The translations under genes and the position numbers were made by a program. The notes below the pieces were generated by a model. That model made no database searches. It saw nothing but the letters and a program-made list of their open reading frames with translations, and had not been told where the DNA came from. From Gammaproteobacteria bacterium (GTDB lineage: Bacteria; Pseudomonadota; Gammaproteobacteria; Steroidobacterales; Foliamicaceae): a stretch of 64,000 nucleotides of DNA. Below, one piece after another: positions 50,841-60,524 of this stretch; position 1 is the first letter of the stretch; each line of letters opens with the position of its first letter. The stretch covers positions 1 through 64,000 of the forward strand of contig WTGP01000012.1 of assembly GCA_011523505.1 (NCBI GenBank), in the 5' to 3' direction.

Positions 50841-51641
50841 ATGAGCATGATGGACCGGCATGTCGCGATTGCCGGCGGCGGTAGGGGGATCGGCGAGGCG
50901 CTGTGCCGGTCGTTTATCCGCCAGGGTGCGATAGTGCTCGTGGTCGACAAGCTGGACGCCAAGAGCCTGGAATTCGGTTTTCGGCCCCTCGAAGACGCGG
51001 ACGCCGGTCAACTGCGCTACCGGCAGTGCGACATCACCCGCAGCGAACAGGTCCGGGAATTCACCGCGGAGGTGCAGGACTTCTTCGGCGGAAAAATCGA
51101 CGTGTTCGTCAACTGCGTGGGCATCAACATGCGCAGGTCCCTGCTCGAGCTGGAAGAAGAAGACTGGGACCGGGTCATGGACACCAACGTAAAGGGCGCC
51201 TACTTGCTCGCATCGGCGCTCGCGCCGATGATGAAGTCCGGCGGCGCGATGGTGTTTCTGTCCAGCGCCACCGCCCTGCAGTCCGGCGGGGACGATGCCG
51301 CCTACGCCCTGAGCAAGATGACCCTGAACCGCCTGACCACGCTGCTGGCCGCGGAAGTCGCCGGGCGCGGAATCCGGTTGAACGCCGTGTGCCCGGGCCC
51401 TATCATGTCCGACCGGGTGATGGACGAGCGCCTGATCGACCCCATCACGTCAGAGCACCGCACCGCCGATGAGGTCAGGGAAGAAATCCTGTCCGAAATG
51501 CCGCTGGCGCGTTTTCACCAGACCATTCCGCCGGTCGAGTCCGTCGTGGACGCCGTCAACTTCCTGATCAGCGACGAGGCCCGCTTCATCACCGGCGCCG
51601 TCCTGCCGGTGGACGGCGGCAAGTCACTGTCGGGAATCTGA
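50841..51641 (+). CDS. SDR family oxidoreductase
   Basis: 266-residue classical SDR without a leader. The cofactor site is VAIAGGGRGIGEAL; VNCVGINM stands where NNAG is usual; the catalytic Ser is in VFLSSATALQSGG and Tyr/Lys in YALSK. The C-terminal RFITGAVLPVDGGKSLSGI is typical. GTAGGAG precedes ATG 50841. It follows the propeller protein by 53 bases on the same strand, completing an MFS, hydrolase, propeller and SDR set that looks like one catabolic operon. The substrate alcohol is unknown. Confidence 0.88.
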   Translation: MSMMDRHVAIAGGGRGIGEALCRSFIRQGAIVLVVDKLDAKSLEFGFRPLEDADAGQLRYRQCDITRSEQVREFTAEVQDFFGGKIDVFVNCVGINMRRSLLELEEEDWDRVMDTNVKGAYLLASALAPMMKSGGAMVFLSSATALQSGGDDAAYALSKMTLNRLTTLLAAEVAGRGIRLNAVCPGPIMSDRVMDERLIDPITSEHRTADEVREEILSEMPLARFHQTIPPVESVVDAVNFLISDEARFITGAVLPVDGGKSLSGI

Positions 51642-51670
51642 GGCGCCGCCCGGGCATAACCGGGCTGGCT

Positions 51671-52750
51671 TCAGAAAGCCAGCGAGAACTGAACCGTTAC
51701 GAAATTGGCGCCTTCGCCGCTTCCGCCTTTGCCAGTCGCGTAGTCGCTGTCGCGCCCCCACTCCACGGCAAGCGTGAACGGCTCGGCGAGTTGCAGGGCA
51801 ACTATGGCAATCAGGCGCCGGGCGGGCAGTTCCAGCGCGATTGCTTCCCGGGTCGCCTGGTAGCCGAGCGCCGCAGTGGCGTTCCTGCCGCCTGCTTCGA
51901 AGTCGTAGGCCGCTTCGAGCAGCCAGCTTGCCGGTTGGGCTCCGCGCCCGGCAAACTCCATTTCCCGCACGGCGTAGGAATCGAGCGCGCCCACGTATTC
52001 CGCGATCAGCGTGGCGGCGCCGTAGCGCAGGGCGGCATGCGCCGACAGGCCGGCGATCCGGTCGGCGGGCCCTTCATTTGCGGTCGTGTCCGCAAGCACG
52101 CCCAGCACGTTCGCGGAATAGCTCAAGTCGCTGGTGAGCGCCAGGTTCAGGGCCAGGCCGGTTTCCTCGCGCTCGGACGAAAAGGAAACGGCCGCTCCAT
52201 AGCCGGCGACGCCGCTGTCCGATTCGAGATCGTCGTTCCTGCCGAAGCCGAACAGGGTCGTCGTAAGCCCGCCGGAACTCCACCCCAGGCTCACGGAAAA
52301 CTCGTTGGTCTCTCCGAGTTCAAGCGTCAGCGGTTCCGAAAACATGCGTGAGTCGAAAACGCCGAACGGCAGAAACTGCTGGCCTGCGGAAACAGACCAC
52401 GGCCCTTCCGGGGGACCGAAGCGGAGGGTTGCGGTCTCCAGGAAGGTCGCTTCGCTGCCGGGCACATTTTCCCTCTCGCCCAGGTCCGTGTGCTCGTAGA
52501 GGAAACCGGCCTCGACCGCAACCCAGTCGGAGATCGTCGCCGCCAGGCTCAAACCGACCTCCGATATGCCGGTATTGGAAAATCCATCCTGGTTTTCCGG
52601 GCGCGTGTGCACCGAGTCCAAGTCGACGTGGCCCCCGATTTCCAGCCATTCCGCGCCGGCCGGTTCATCTTCCTGGGCGGACGTGTCCGCACCCTGGGCA
52701 GCGCCATGGCACAGCAGCAAACAAAGACCGGCCAGGACAGTGTGCTTCAA
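51671..52750 (-). CDS. LbtU-like outer-membrane porin
   Basis: 359-residue beta-barrel protein with a signal peptide (MKHTVLAGLCLLLCHGAAQG). The mature part alternates hydrophobic and polar residues and ends in Phe (FVTVQFSLAF). The segments VSAGQQFLPFGVFDSRMFSEPLTLELGETNEFSVSLG and WVAVEAGFLYEHTD match the layout of the LbtU family, first described as the legiobactin receptor of Legionella, a TonB-independent siderophore porin. No TonB box or plug is present. The ligand is uncertain. It converges on the SDR gene. Confidence 0.76.
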   Translation of the reverse strand: MKHTVLAGLCLLLCHGAAQGADTSAQEDEPAGAEWLEIGGHVDLDSVHTRPENQDGFSNTGISEVGLSLAATISDWVAVEAGFLYEHTDLGERENVPGSEATFLETATLRFGPPEGPWSVSAGQQFLPFGVFDSRMFSEPLTLELGETNEFSVSLGWSSGGLTTTLFGFGRNDDLESDSGVAGYGAAVSFSSEREETGLALNLALTSDLSYSANVLGVLADTTANEGPADRIAGLSAHAALRYGAATLIAEYVGALDSYAVREMEFAGRGAQPASWLLEAAYDFEAGGRNATAALGYQATREAIALELPARRLIAIVALQLAEPFTLAVEWGRDSDYATGKGGSGEGANFVTVQFSLAF

Positions 52751-52914
52751 CTTCGTCGCCTCCGCGTAAAGCGCGGTACCGTACCACGTCCGCTACGCGC
52801 GGCTGAATCAAGGGCGTAGGTGCAAGTCGCCCTCGACCGAAGTCCTCGTTCGGACCCGGCGGGGCAGGGGATAAAATTCGCGCTCCGATTTAAAGCTTGC
52901 CGGGAGAAAGGCGG

Positions 52915-53628
52915 ATGGCGATACGCATGCGGGACGTGGAATACGGCCACGGGGACGAGGTTTTCGAGGCGCGGATGTACTGGGACGACGCGCGCGGGCC
53001 GGCGCCGGCGGTGGCGGTGGCGCATGCCTGGAGCGGGCGCGCCGAGCACGAATGCGAGGCGGCGGAAAAGCTGGCCGGCGAAGGCTACGTGGGGATTGCT
53101 CTGGATGTCTACGGCAAGGGCGTCCGCGGCCAGAGCGTGGAAGAGAACATGGCGCTGATGAACCCGCTGATCGAAGACCGGGCGCTTCTGCAGGCCCGCC
53201 TGCTGGCCGGACTGGACTGCGCCGCGGCGCAGCCGGAAGTGGACGGCGGCAACATGGCCGCGATCGGCTATTGCTTCGGCGGCCTGTGCGTGCTGGACCT
53301 GGCGCGCGTCGGCGCCCCGGTGAAGGGCGTCGTCAGCCTGCACGGCCTGTTCAACCCGCCGGGAAACACCGATGGAAACGCCATAAGTTCGAAGGTGCTG
53401 GTGCTGCACGGCTGGGCCGACCCGATGGTTCCGCCCGATACGGTGGTCGGACTGGCCACGGAAATGACGGAGGCGGGCGCGGACTGGCAGATCCATGCCT
53501 ACGGCCATGCCCTGCATGGCTTCACGCATGACGCGCCCGCGCTGGCCGACGGGATCGGCTACAGCGAGTCGGCGGACCGGCGGTCGTGGCAGTCGGTGCT
53601 GAACTTCATGGCGGAACTGTTTGGTTGA
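52915..53628 (+). CDS. Dienelactone hydrolase family protein
   Basis: 237-residue alpha/beta hydrolase of the dienelactone-hydrolase branch. The nucleophile elbow is IGYCFGG with Cys120, as in ClcD; Asp is in LHGWADPMV and His in ALHGFTH. Such enzymes open lactones or act as general esterases. No signal peptide. ATG 52915 follows GAGAAAGGCGG; an upstream in-frame Met (52897) is less likely. It lies 21 bases before efp, an arrangement that is probably incidental. Confidence 0.88.
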   Translation: MAIRMRDVEYGHGDEVFEARMYWDDARGPAPAVAVAHAWSGRAEHECEAAEKLAGEGYVGIALDVYGKGVRGQSVEENMALMNPLIEDRALLQARLLAGLDCAAAQPEVDGGNMAAIGYCFGGLCVLDLARVGAPVKGVVSLHGLFNPPGNTDGNAISSKVLVLHGWADPMVPPDTVVGLATEMTEAGADWQIHAYGHALHGFTHDAPALADGIGYSESADRRSWQSVLNFMAELFG

Positions 53629-53649
53629 GGGCGGGACGCCCGTTTTCCC

Positions 53650-54213
53650 ATGGCTTCGTATTCGACCAACGAGTTCAAGAACGGGCTCAAGGTGATGCTG
53701 GGCGACGAGCCCTGCGCGATCCTCGGGACCGAGTTCGTCAAGCCCGGCAAGGGCCAGGCGTTCACCCGCGTCAAACTCCGTTATCTGCGCACCGGCCGCG
53801 TGATCGAACGCAACTTCCGCTCGGGCGAGTCGATTCCCGCCGCCGATGTGGTGGACCGGGAAATGGAATACCTCTACAGCACCGGGGACGAATGGGTGTT
53901 CATGGACTCGGAGACATACGAGCAGTACGAAGCGAACGAAGCGGCCATGGGCGGCTGCGAACGCTGGCTGGTGGATCAGAGCCGCTGCCGCGTCACGCTG
54001 TTCAACGGCGCGCCGCTGACGGTCACGCCGCCGAATTTCGTCGAGCTGAAGGTCACGCAGTCCGATCCGGGTATGAAGGGCGACACCGCCACCGGCGGCG
54101 TCAAGCCGGCGACCCTGGAGACCGGGGCCGTCGTGCGCGTGCCGCTGTTTGTGGAGGAAGGCGCGGTCATCAAGGTGGACACGCGCACCGGGGAATACAT
54201 CGGCCGCGCCTAG
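53650..54213 (+). CDS. efp: Elongation factor P
   Basis: 187-residue translation factor that rescues ribosomes stalled at polyproline stretches. The three-domain layout is clear: KOW-like N-terminus with the modification site K34 in PGKGQAF, an OB domain, and a C-terminal OB domain ending [10 protein letters not shown]. Lys at position 34 is the form modified by beta-lysylation through EpmA/EpmB in other gammaproteobacteria; those genes are not in the window. The start ATG 53650 matches the family exactly. Confidence 0.97.
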   Translation: MASYSTNEFKNGLKVMLGDEPCAILGTEFVKPGKGQAFTRVKLRYLRTGRVIERNFRSGESIPAADVVDREMEYLYSTGDEWVFMDSETYEQYEANEAAMGGCERWLVDQSRCRVTLFNGAPLTVTPPNFVELKVTQSDPGMKGDTATGGVKPATLETGAVVRVPLFVEEGAVIKVDTRTGEYIGRA

Positions 54214-54234
54214 TGCCGTGACACGGCCCGCGGG

Positions 54235-55092
54235 TCAGACTTCGAGAGGTAACCGTTGCCCCAGGGCCTGGCCGCAGCGGACTTCTTCCACGGGTTGGCG
54301 CTCGGGCAGCCAGGCAAGCAGGCCGCGTGTCGCCACCAGTATCACCGTGGAGCCGAGGTTGAAGTGTGCCAGGTAGTCGCCGCGCTCGCACTTCGCGCCG
54401 CGCGGGCCGGGAAACCTCCAGCGGGTCGGCACCGGCGGAATGCTCGCGTCGGTGCGGATATCGAACGCGGTGCTGATGGAGCCGACGTTGAGCGCGCCGA
54501 CCATGACCACGCAGAACTTCCCGCCGCCGGTGTCGAAATGCAGCGCCGCCCGCTCGTTGGTCGCCAGCACCCTGGGCGCCGCATCGATGATTGCGGGGTT
54601 CACCGACAGCCGCCTTCCGGGCAGGTACACGACTTCGCGCAATTGGCCGGCCAGAGGCATGCGCACCCGGTGATAATCCGACGGTCGCAGGTAGATGACC
54701 GCCATATGACCGTCCTCGTAAGGCGCGGCGCAACGCGCGCCGCCCAGCAACTCCTCGATGGAGTAGCCGGCTCCCTTCGCCTGCAGGAGTGAAGTGCCGT
54801 TGACCTCCCCGATCCGCGTCAACAATCCGTCGGCGGGACTAACGACGCATTCCTCGCCGTTCTCCGGATTTCGGGCGCCTTCCTTGAGTTCGCGCGAGAA
54901 AAACTCGGCCAGGCTGGCGTATCCCTGGGGCACGGGACGGGAGGCCTCCTCCCTGTCGATGGAAAAGAGCCAGGCGAAAATGCGAATCAGCACGCCCCCC
55001 GGCCCTCTGAACCGCGAAACGCGCTCCGCCAGGCGGCTGAGCGTCAGCAGCGGCAGAATGAAGTGCAGGCGTACAAGCAGTCGGGCAAGCAA
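54235..55092 (-). CDS. psd: Phosphatidylserine decarboxylase proenzyme
   Basis: Makes phosphatidylethanolamine from phosphatidylserine using a self-generated pyruvoyl group. The self-cleavage motif is FNLGSTVI (cut between Gly and Ser). Other landmarks are SPADGLLTRIG, LQAKGAGYSIEELLGG and YLRPSDYHRVRMP. The start is uncertain: the open frame runs to 55242, overlapping the divergent prmB gene. TTG 55092 gives an N-terminus (LARLLVRLHFILPLL) that aligns with E. coli Psd; TTG 55140 is an alternative with a nearby GGAGG. Expected length about 285 residues. It converges on efp. Confidence 0.92.
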   Translation of the reverse strand: MLARLLVRLHFILPLLTLSRLAERVSRFRGPGGVLIRIFAWLFSIDREEASRPVPQGYASLAEFFSRELKEGARNPENGEECVVSPADGLLTRIGEVNGTSLLQAKGAGYSIEELLGGARCAAPYEDGHMAVIYLRPSDYHRVRMPLAGQLREVVYLPGRRLSVNPAIIDAAPRVLATNERAALHFDTGGGKFCVVMVGALNVGSISTAFDIRTDASIPPVPTRWRFPGPRGAKCERGDYLAHFNLGSTVILVATRGLLAWLPERQPVEEVRCGQALGQRLPLEV

Positions 55093-55168
55093 AGTCGGTC
55101 GCCTCAGGCGGGACGTTCGATTGTAGCCTTGGCGCGCCAATACCCCTCCAGGATTTCGTTGTCCGACG

Positions 55169-56017
55169 ATGCGCTTTCGTGACCTTGTCGATGAGCTGGC
55201 CGCCCGCCTGGCGGGCGGGCGGGTCCATTTCGGCCACGGCATGGGCAGCGCGGAGGAAGAGGCCCTGGCGCTCGCGAATTTCGTTTGCCGGTCGGGCTTG
55301 TGGCAGCGCCGTTCCCTGCTCGGGCGGCGCGTATCGCCGGCCGTGCAGGAGCGGGCGCGGGCAATCGCCTTTGCACGCGTCGCGCGCCGTCTGCCGCTGG
55401 CCTACCTGACCCGCGAGGCCTGGTTTGGCGGGATGCGCTTTTACGTGGACAAGCGCGTCTGCATTCCGCGCTCGCCGCTTGCCGAACTGATCGAGATCGG
55501 TTTCGCGCCCTGGCTGAATCCGGATGGAGCGCGCCGGATCATCGATCTCTGCACCGGTTCGGGCTGCATCGCGGCTGCCTGCGCGTTCGCCTTCCCCGAT
55601 GCCGAAGTCATCGCGACCGACCTGTCGCCGGCCGCCCTGAGCGTGGCGGAGCGCAACGCGCGCCGGCTTGGCCTGGCGGGCCGCGTCGAGCTTCGCAAGG
55701 GAGACCTTTTCGCCGGCGCGCAGGGGAAATTCGATCTCATCGTCGCCAATCCTCCCTATGTGCCTGCCGGCGCGTGCGGTTCCCTGCCGCGCGAATACCG
55801 TCATGAACCGCGAATGGCGCTGGCGGCCGGCGCCGACGGGTTGGCGATAGCGTCCCGCATCCTCGAGGAAGCGCCCCGCTACCTTGCCGAGGGCGGGCTG
55901 CTGGCGCTGGAGGTCGGCGAGGTGGCGGGCGATCTTGCGGCCTCGCACCCGGAACTGCCGTTCCTCTGGCCTTCGCTGGAACGGGGCGGCGAGGGCGTGC
56001 TGCTGCTTCGGGCCTAG
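55169..56017 (+). CDS. prmB: Ribosomal protein L3 glutamine methyltransferase PrmB
   Basis: 282-residue SAM-dependent N5-glutamine methyltransferase acting on ribosomal protein L3. The HemK/PrmB catalytic motif is VANPPYVPAG; SAM motif I is IIDLCTGSGCIAAA with VIATDLSPAALSVAERNARR. FVDKR-type FYVDKRVCIPRSPLAELIE distinguishes PrmB from PrmC. In many gammaproteobacteria prmB is next to aroC; here aroC lies 3.3 kb away on the other strand, suggesting local rearrangement. It ends 2 bases from the convergent accD. Confidence 0.91.
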   Translation: MRFRDLVDELAARLAGGRVHFGHGMGSAEEEALALANFVCRSGLWQRRSLLGRRVSPAVQERARAIAFARVARRLPLAYLTREAWFGGMRFYVDKRVCIPRSPLAELIEIGFAPWLNPDGARRIIDLCTGSGCIAAACAFAFPDAEVIATDLSPAALSVAERNARRLGLAGRVELRKGDLFAGAQGKFDLIVANPPYVPAGACGSLPREYRHEPRMALAAGADGLAIASRILEEAPRYLAEGGLLALEVGEVAGDLAASHPELPFLWPSLERGGEGVLLLRA

Positions 56018-56019
56018 GG

Positions 56020-56886
56020 TTATTCCGGGGGTGGTTTGTTCAGCAGCTTGGCGAGCAGCCGGGCGATTTCCAGGCGCATCACGCGCCGGTCCAGGATCAT
56101 GTCCAGGGCGCCATGCTCGAGAAGGAACTCGGCGCGCTGAAATCCCTCTGGGAGGTCTTCGCGGACCGTTTGCTTGATTACGCGCGGCCCGGCAAAACCG
56201 ATGAGCGCGCCGGGCTCGGCGATCACGATATCGCCCTGCATCGCCAGACTTGCGGACACGCCGCCCATCGTGGGGTTGGTAAGAATCGAAATATATGGAA
56301 GGCCGGCCTGCGCGAGGGCATGCAAAGCGGCGGTTACCTTGGACAACTGCATCAGCGAGAAAAGCGCCTCCTGCATGCGCGCGCCCCCGGAGGCGGAAAA
56401 GTTCACCAGCGGCATGCGATGTTCGCGGCAGTAGCTTGCGGCGCGAACGAACTTTTCGCCCACTACCGAACCCATGGATCCCCCCATGAAGCCGAACTCG
56501 AAAGCGCTGGCCACAAGCGGCTGCCCGTACAGCTTGCCGGTCATGGTCACCAGGGCTTCCAGCTCGCCGCTGTTGTCTATTGCCTGCGCGACCCGGTCCG
56601 GGTAGCGCTTGGTGTCCCTGAACTTCAGCGGGTCCTTGGGCTGAAGACGGGGCGAAAGCTCCCTGGCCGAGTCGCTGTCCAGGAACAGCTCCAGCCTTCG
56701 CCTGGCCCCCAGGCGCATGTGATGCTCGCACTTGGGGCACACATGCTGGATCCGCTCCACTTCGGTCCGGTAAAGCTGCGTTCCGCAGGAATCGCACTTG
56801 ACCCAGACGCCTTCCGGCACGCTCTTCTTCGGCCGTCGCGTCGTGATCCGCGACGGCATTAATCTCCGCAGCCAGGAAATCGCCAT
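56020..56886 (-). CDS. accD: Acetyl-CoA carboxylase carboxyltransferase subunit beta
   Basis: 288-residue AccD, which with AccA transfers carboxyl from biotin to acetyl-CoA, the first step of fatty acid synthesis. The N-terminal zinc ribbon has C31, C34, C50 and C53 ([18 protein letters not shown]). The carboxyltransferase core shows [39 protein letters not shown] and [18 protein letters not shown]. It is downstream of truA on the same strand, as in relatives. The usual following gene folC is missing. Confidence 0.97.
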   Translation of the reverse strand: MAISWLRRLMPSRITTRRPKKSVPEGVWVKCDSCGTQLYRTEVERIQHVCPKCEHHMRLGARRRLELFLDSDSARELSPRLQPKDPLKFRDTKRYPDRVAQAIDNSGELEALVTMTGKLYGQPLVASAFEFGFMGGSMGSVVGEKFVRAASYCREHRMPLVNFSASGGARMQEALFSLMQLSKVTAALHALAQAGLPYISILTNPTMGGVSASLAMQGDIVIAEPGALIGFAGPRVIKQTVREDLPEGFQRAEFLLEHGALDMILDRRVMRLEIARLLAKLLNKPPPE

Positions 56887-56903
56887 AAGACTTTGATTTT
56901 AGC

Positions 56904-57713
56904 CTAAATATCTTTTGGGATCGGGAGAAGCGTTCCGAGACCAGCCGGGTTTCGTTCGGGCAGCAGGTCCGGCGGATACTCGATCTGTTGAAGGTAGAGG
57001 CCCTGGGGAGGCGCGGCCGGACCCGCGGCCTCCCGGCTGCGCGCCGCGAGAATCCCGGCAATCCAGGCCCCCGCCTCGCGCCCGCGCCCGACCAGCGCCA
57101 GCGAGCCGGCGATGTTCCTCACCATGCGCTGCAGGAAGCCGTTTGCCCGGCAAAGGATCCATACGCGTTGCCCGCTGCGGCGCACCCGGATGTCCATGAT
57201 CCTGCGCACGGGCGAGCGGGCCTGGCAGTCGGCGGCCCGAAACGAGCTGAAGTCGTGCTCGCCGGTAAGCGCCTGCGCCGCGCGGTTCATCGCCTCGTCG
57301 TCCAGCCGGTCGCGGATCAGCCAGGCGCGATTGCGCTCCAGCGCCGAGCGCACGCTGCGGTTCAGGATCAGGTAGGCGTACGTGCGCGAGAGCGCCGAGT
57401 GGCGCGCATGGAAATCGCCCGGCACTTCGCGAACCCAGAGCAGGTTGATGTCGTCGGGCAGGTAGGTATTGGCGCCGAACAGCCAGTCACGCGGGCTCCG
57501 CCGGGCGCCGGTCTCGAAATGCGCGACCTGCTCGATGGCGTGAACGCCGGCGTCGGTTCGCCCGGCGCCCATGCATCGAACCTCTTCGTCGGCCACCCGG
57601 CTGAGCGCCTCGTTTACGGAGTCCTGAACGTTGGGGCTGGCGCTTTGCGACTGCCAGCCGTGCAAGCCGCTGCCGTCGTATTCCAGCCCCACGGCGAGCC
57701 GCGCACGGGTCAT
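56904..57713 (-). CDS. truA: tRNA pseudouridine(38-40) synthase TruA
   Basis: 269-residue pseudouridine synthase acting on the anticodon stem-loop. The catalytic Asp54 is in GAGRTDAGVHAIEQV; LEYDGSGLHGWQSQ at the N-terminus and RANGFLQRMVRNIAG near residue 210 are family signatures. It overlaps the upstream FimV-like gene by 4 bases and lies 17 bases before accD. Confidence 0.96.
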   Translation of the reverse strand: MTRARLAVGLEYDGSGLHGWQSQSASPNVQDSVNEALSRVADEEVRCMGAGRTDAGVHAIEQVAHFETGARRSPRDWLFGANTYLPDDINLLWVREVPGDFHARHSALSRTYAYLILNRSVRSALERNRAWLIRDRLDDEAMNRAAQALTGEHDFSSFRAADCQARSPVRRIMDIRVRRSGQRVWILCRANGFLQRMVRNIAGSLALVGRGREAGAWIAGILAARSREAAGPAAPPQGLYLQQIEYPPDLLPERNPAGLGTLLPIPKDI

Positions 57714-58216
57714 GCGCTCTCGGAATCTTTCGGCTCGAGCCTTTGACGCATCCGGCGCAGCGCCTCGGCGAGTTCCCCGGCGTCTTCGCTCTCGCGGGCT
57801 TCGACGATATGGGCCAGGACCTCCAGCGCGTCGGCGTCGCGGCCCATTTCCTCAAGCGCCCGCGCCAGGTCCATGTAGTTCTCGGGATCGAGTTCGCTCA
57901 TCGCGTCCGCCAGGGCGGCGTCGGGTCCCACCGCGATTTCGTCGCCGACTGGTTCGGACGCTTCCTCCTCCTCTGCGCCGCCATCCCGACCCGCCGAAGC
58001 ATCATCGTTCTTCTTCGAATCGGCGCCGGAGAATCTCCGCACCAGGCGCGGCGGGCCGAAAATGATCCCCGAAAGAACCGAAAAGACCAGCGCGGCGGTA
58101 AGCAGCGGCACGCCCCAGAGGCTCCACGGAGAGAACAGTCCTTCCTGCGGAACCACGGGCGAGATCAGGAGCGCAATGAACAGCGAAACGGCCAGTATCG
58201 CGATTCTGCCTTTCAT
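57710..58216 (-). CDS. Short FimV-like protein
   Basis: 168-residue protein with two N-terminal membrane segments (about 5-22 and 35-53), an acidic Glu/Asp-rich linker, and a C-terminal TPR-like segment (DPENYMDLARALEEMGRDADALEVLAHIVEA) resembling the FimV C-terminal domain. It sits between asd and truA, exactly where other gammaproteobacteria carry fimV, a protein of about 900 residues with a LysM domain. LysM and the long acidic repeats are absent, so this is either a reduced FimV or an unrelated protein at the same locus. It is coupled to truA by a 4-base overlap. Confidence 0.66.
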   Translation of the reverse strand: MKGRIAILAVSLFIALLISPVVPQEGLFSPWSLWGVPLLTAALVFSVLSGIIFGPPRLVRRFSGADSKKNDDASAGRDGGAEEEEASEPVGDEIAVGPDAALADAMSELDPENYMDLARALEEMGRDADALEVLAHIVEARESEDAGELAEALRRMRQRLEPKDSESA

Positions 58217-58232
58217 GCCCGGGCCTGTTAGC

Positions 58233-59315
58233 TTAGGGCCCCAATGCGTCGTCGCGAATCAGGAGCTCGGCGATCTGCACGGCGTTGAGCGCGGCCCCCT
58301 TGCGCACGTTGTCCGCCACAACCCAGAAACTGAGGCCCTGCTCATGCGAGATGTCCTCGCGCACGCGGCCCACGAACACGGCGTCCGACCGGCTCGCGTC
58401 GATCCCAGGAGTCGGATAGCCGCCGGCCCGGTCCTGGCTCATGACGACCACCCCGCGGGCGGCCCGAAACAGCCCGAGCGCTTCCTCGACCGCGACCTTG
58501 CGCTTCAGCTCCACGCTTACGGCCTCGGAATGTCCGAAGAAAACGGGCACGCGAACGGCCGTGGCGCTGATCCGCAGTCCTTCGTCGCCCAGGATCTTGC
58601 GCGTCTCCCAGACCATCTTCATTTCTTCCTTGGTGTAGCCGTTGGCCTGAAAATCGTCGATGTGCGGCACGGCGTTGAAGGCCGCGCTCGGCGCCGACGC
58701 CGCGGGAAGCTGCCCGCCGTTGGCGGGCGTTTCCGCCTCCTCGGCGTCGGCAGGCTCTTCCGGGCGGCCCTTGCCGGCCATCATGTTGGCGGTGTGCCTG
58801 ACCAGGTCCTCCATCGCCCGGCGCCCGGCGCCGGAGACCGCCTGGTAGGTGGCCACGCTGATCCGCTGGATGCCGATGGCGTCGTAGAGGGGCTTCAGGG
58901 CAACGACAAGCTGGATCGTGGAGCAATTCGGATTGGCCACGATTCCGCGCTCGCGGCATTCGGCCAGGGCCGATGGATTGACCTCGGGCACGACCAGCGG
59001 CACGTCGTCGTCATAGCGGAACGCCGACGAGTTGTCGATCACGATCGCTCCCTGGGCGGCGGCGCGCGGCGCATGCTCGATCGCGGTTCCCGCGCCGGCC
59101 GAGAACAGCGCGAAGTGCACGCCGGAGAAGTCGAAGCCGTTGAGCGCCTGAACCGCAACCTGGCGTTCGCCGAATTCCACGGTCTTGCCGACCGAGCGTT
59201 CGCTGGCGACCGCGTGAAGCCGGTCCACCGGAAACTCGCGCTGCGCGAGGATCTGCATCATGGTCTCGCCCACCAGCCCTGTGGCGCCGACCACAGCGAC
59301 GTTGTAGCCGTTCAT
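58233..59315 (-). CDS. asd: Aspartate-semialdehyde dehydrogenase
   Basis: 360-residue enzyme reducing aspartyl phosphate to the semialdehyde in lysine, threonine, methionine and diaminopimelate synthesis. The NADP site is [15 protein letters not shown]; the catalytic Cys131 is in [11 protein letters not shown]; the substrate-binding region is [15 protein letters not shown]. It is about 20 residues longer than usual because of an acidic, Ala/Pro-rich insertion near residues 182-205 ([18 protein letters not shown]), placed before the conserved NAVPHIDDF. It lies 1 base after aroC and 16 before the FimV-like gene. Confidence 0.96.
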   Translation of the reverse strand: MNGYNVAVVGATGLVGETMMQILAQREFPVDRLHAVASERSVGKTVEFGERQVAVQALNGFDFSGVHFALFSAGAGTAIEHAPRAAAQGAIVIDNSSAFRYDDDVPLVVPEVNPSALAECRERGIVANPNCSTIQLVVALKPLYDAIGIQRISVATYQAVSGAGRRAMEDLVRHTANMMAGKGRPEEPADAEEAETPANGGQLPAASAPSAAFNAVPHIDDFQANGYTKEEMKMVWETRKILGDEGLRISATAVRVPVFFGHSEAVSVELKRKVAVEEALGLFRAARGVVVMSQDRAGGYPTPGIDASRSDAVFVGRVREDISHEQGLSFWVVADNVRKGAALNAVQIAELLIRDDALGP

Positions 59316-59316
59316 C

Positions 59317-60447
59317 TCAGCTTCCCGCGGTCCGCGCCGCGGCGGCGGGACGAACGCTCGCGGCGGCCGAGGACGCCTGCCGGTCCACGTCGCCGCATTG
59401 CGCGCGGTCGCGAAGGTAATGGTCCATCAGCGTGATCGCCAGCATCGCTTCCGCGATCGGGGTGGCGCGCAGGCCCACGCAGGGATCGTGACGCCCGCCG
59501 GTGCTGATCTCGGTGGCCGCGCCGCCGCGGGTAACCGTGGCGCCCTTCTTGCGGATGCTGGAGGTGGGCTTCATCGCGATGCTCACCAGCAGGTCCTGTC
59601 CGGACGATATGCCGCCCAGCGTGCCCCCGGCGTCGTTCTTCACGAAGCCGCGGGGCGCAATCTCGTCGCGATGTTCCGACCCGCGCTGTTCCACGGCCGC
59701 GAAGCCGGCGCCGAATTCCACGCCCTTGACCGCGTTGATGCTCATCAGCGCATGCGCGATCACGGCCTCGAGCTTGTCGAACACGGGTTCGCCGAGCCCG
59801 GGCGGCACTCCGCGGGCGCAGACGTTGATCCGCGCGCCGATCGAGTCGCCGGCCAGCCTCAGTTCGTCCATGAACGACTCCAGTTCCTTCAGCCGGCCGG
59901 GGTCGCCGCAGAAGAACGGGTTGTCGTTGATGATCTCGGGGTTCGGGCACTCCAGCCGGATCGGCCCGAGTTGCGCCACGTAGCCGTAAATCGTGATGCC
60001 CGCCCGCTCGCTCAAGAACTTGCGGGCGATCGCTCCGCCGGCGACCCGCATGGCCGTCTCCCGGGCGGAGGCGCGGCCCCCTCCGCGGTAGTCGCGGATG
60101 CCGTACTTCTGCTGGTAGCTGAAATCGGCGTGCCCGGGACGAAACTTGTCCTTGATGGCCGAGTAGTCGCGGGGCCGCTGATCGGTGTTCTCGATCATCA
60201 GTCCGATCGGCGTTCCGGTGGTCACGCCCTCGAAAACGCCCGACAGGATCCGCACCTGGTCCGCCTCCTTGCGTTGCGAAGTATGGCGCGAGCGTCCGGG
60301 GCGCCGCCGGTCCAGGTCCCCCTGTATGTCCGCCTCGCACAATTCCATGCCGGGCGGGCAGCCGTCCACGATGGCGCCCAGCGCCGGGCCGTGGCTCTCG
60401 CCGTAAGTCGTGACGCTGAACAGGCGTCCTATGGTGTTGCCGGACAT
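59317..60447 (-). CDS. aroC: Chorismate synthase
   Basis: 376-residue FMN-dependent enzyme converting EPSP to chorismate, the last step of the shikimate route. Signatures are [59 protein letters not shown] and the C-terminal [16 protein letters not shown]. The last 20 residues are Ala/Arg-rich. It is upstream of asd with a 1-base gap, so the two are probably co-transcribed. It is divergent from the DedD-like gene across 77 bases that must hold both promoters. Confidence 0.97.
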   Translation of the reverse strand: MSGNTIGRLFSVTTYGESHGPALGAIVDGCPPGMELCEADIQGDLDRRRPGRSRHTSQRKEADQVRILSGVFEGVTTGTPIGLMIENTDQRPRDYSAIKDKFRPGHADFSYQQKYGIRDYRGGGRASARETAMRVAGGAIARKFLSERAGITIYGYVAQLGPIRLECPNPEIINDNPFFCGDPGRLKELESFMDELRLAGDSIGARINVCARGVPPGLGEPVFDKLEAVIAHALMSINAVKGVEFGAGFAAVEQRGSEHRDEIAPRGFVKNDAGGTLGGISSGQDLLVSIAMKPTSSIRKKGATVTRGGAATEISTGGRHDPCVGLRATPIAEAMLAITLMDHYLRDRAQCGDVDRQASSAAASVRPAAAARTAGS

Positions 60448-60524
60448 GCCGTAATCCGCGGGCGGTGGCAGAAACCGAATATTTTACGCTCGCACTCCCA
60501 GGCCCCCGCATATAATTCAGTGCG

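Noticed and set aside
54839-57061. 740-codon minus-strand frame across prmB, accD and truA
   Set aside because: It overlaps at least three well-identified genes in other frames and contains no recognisable domain.
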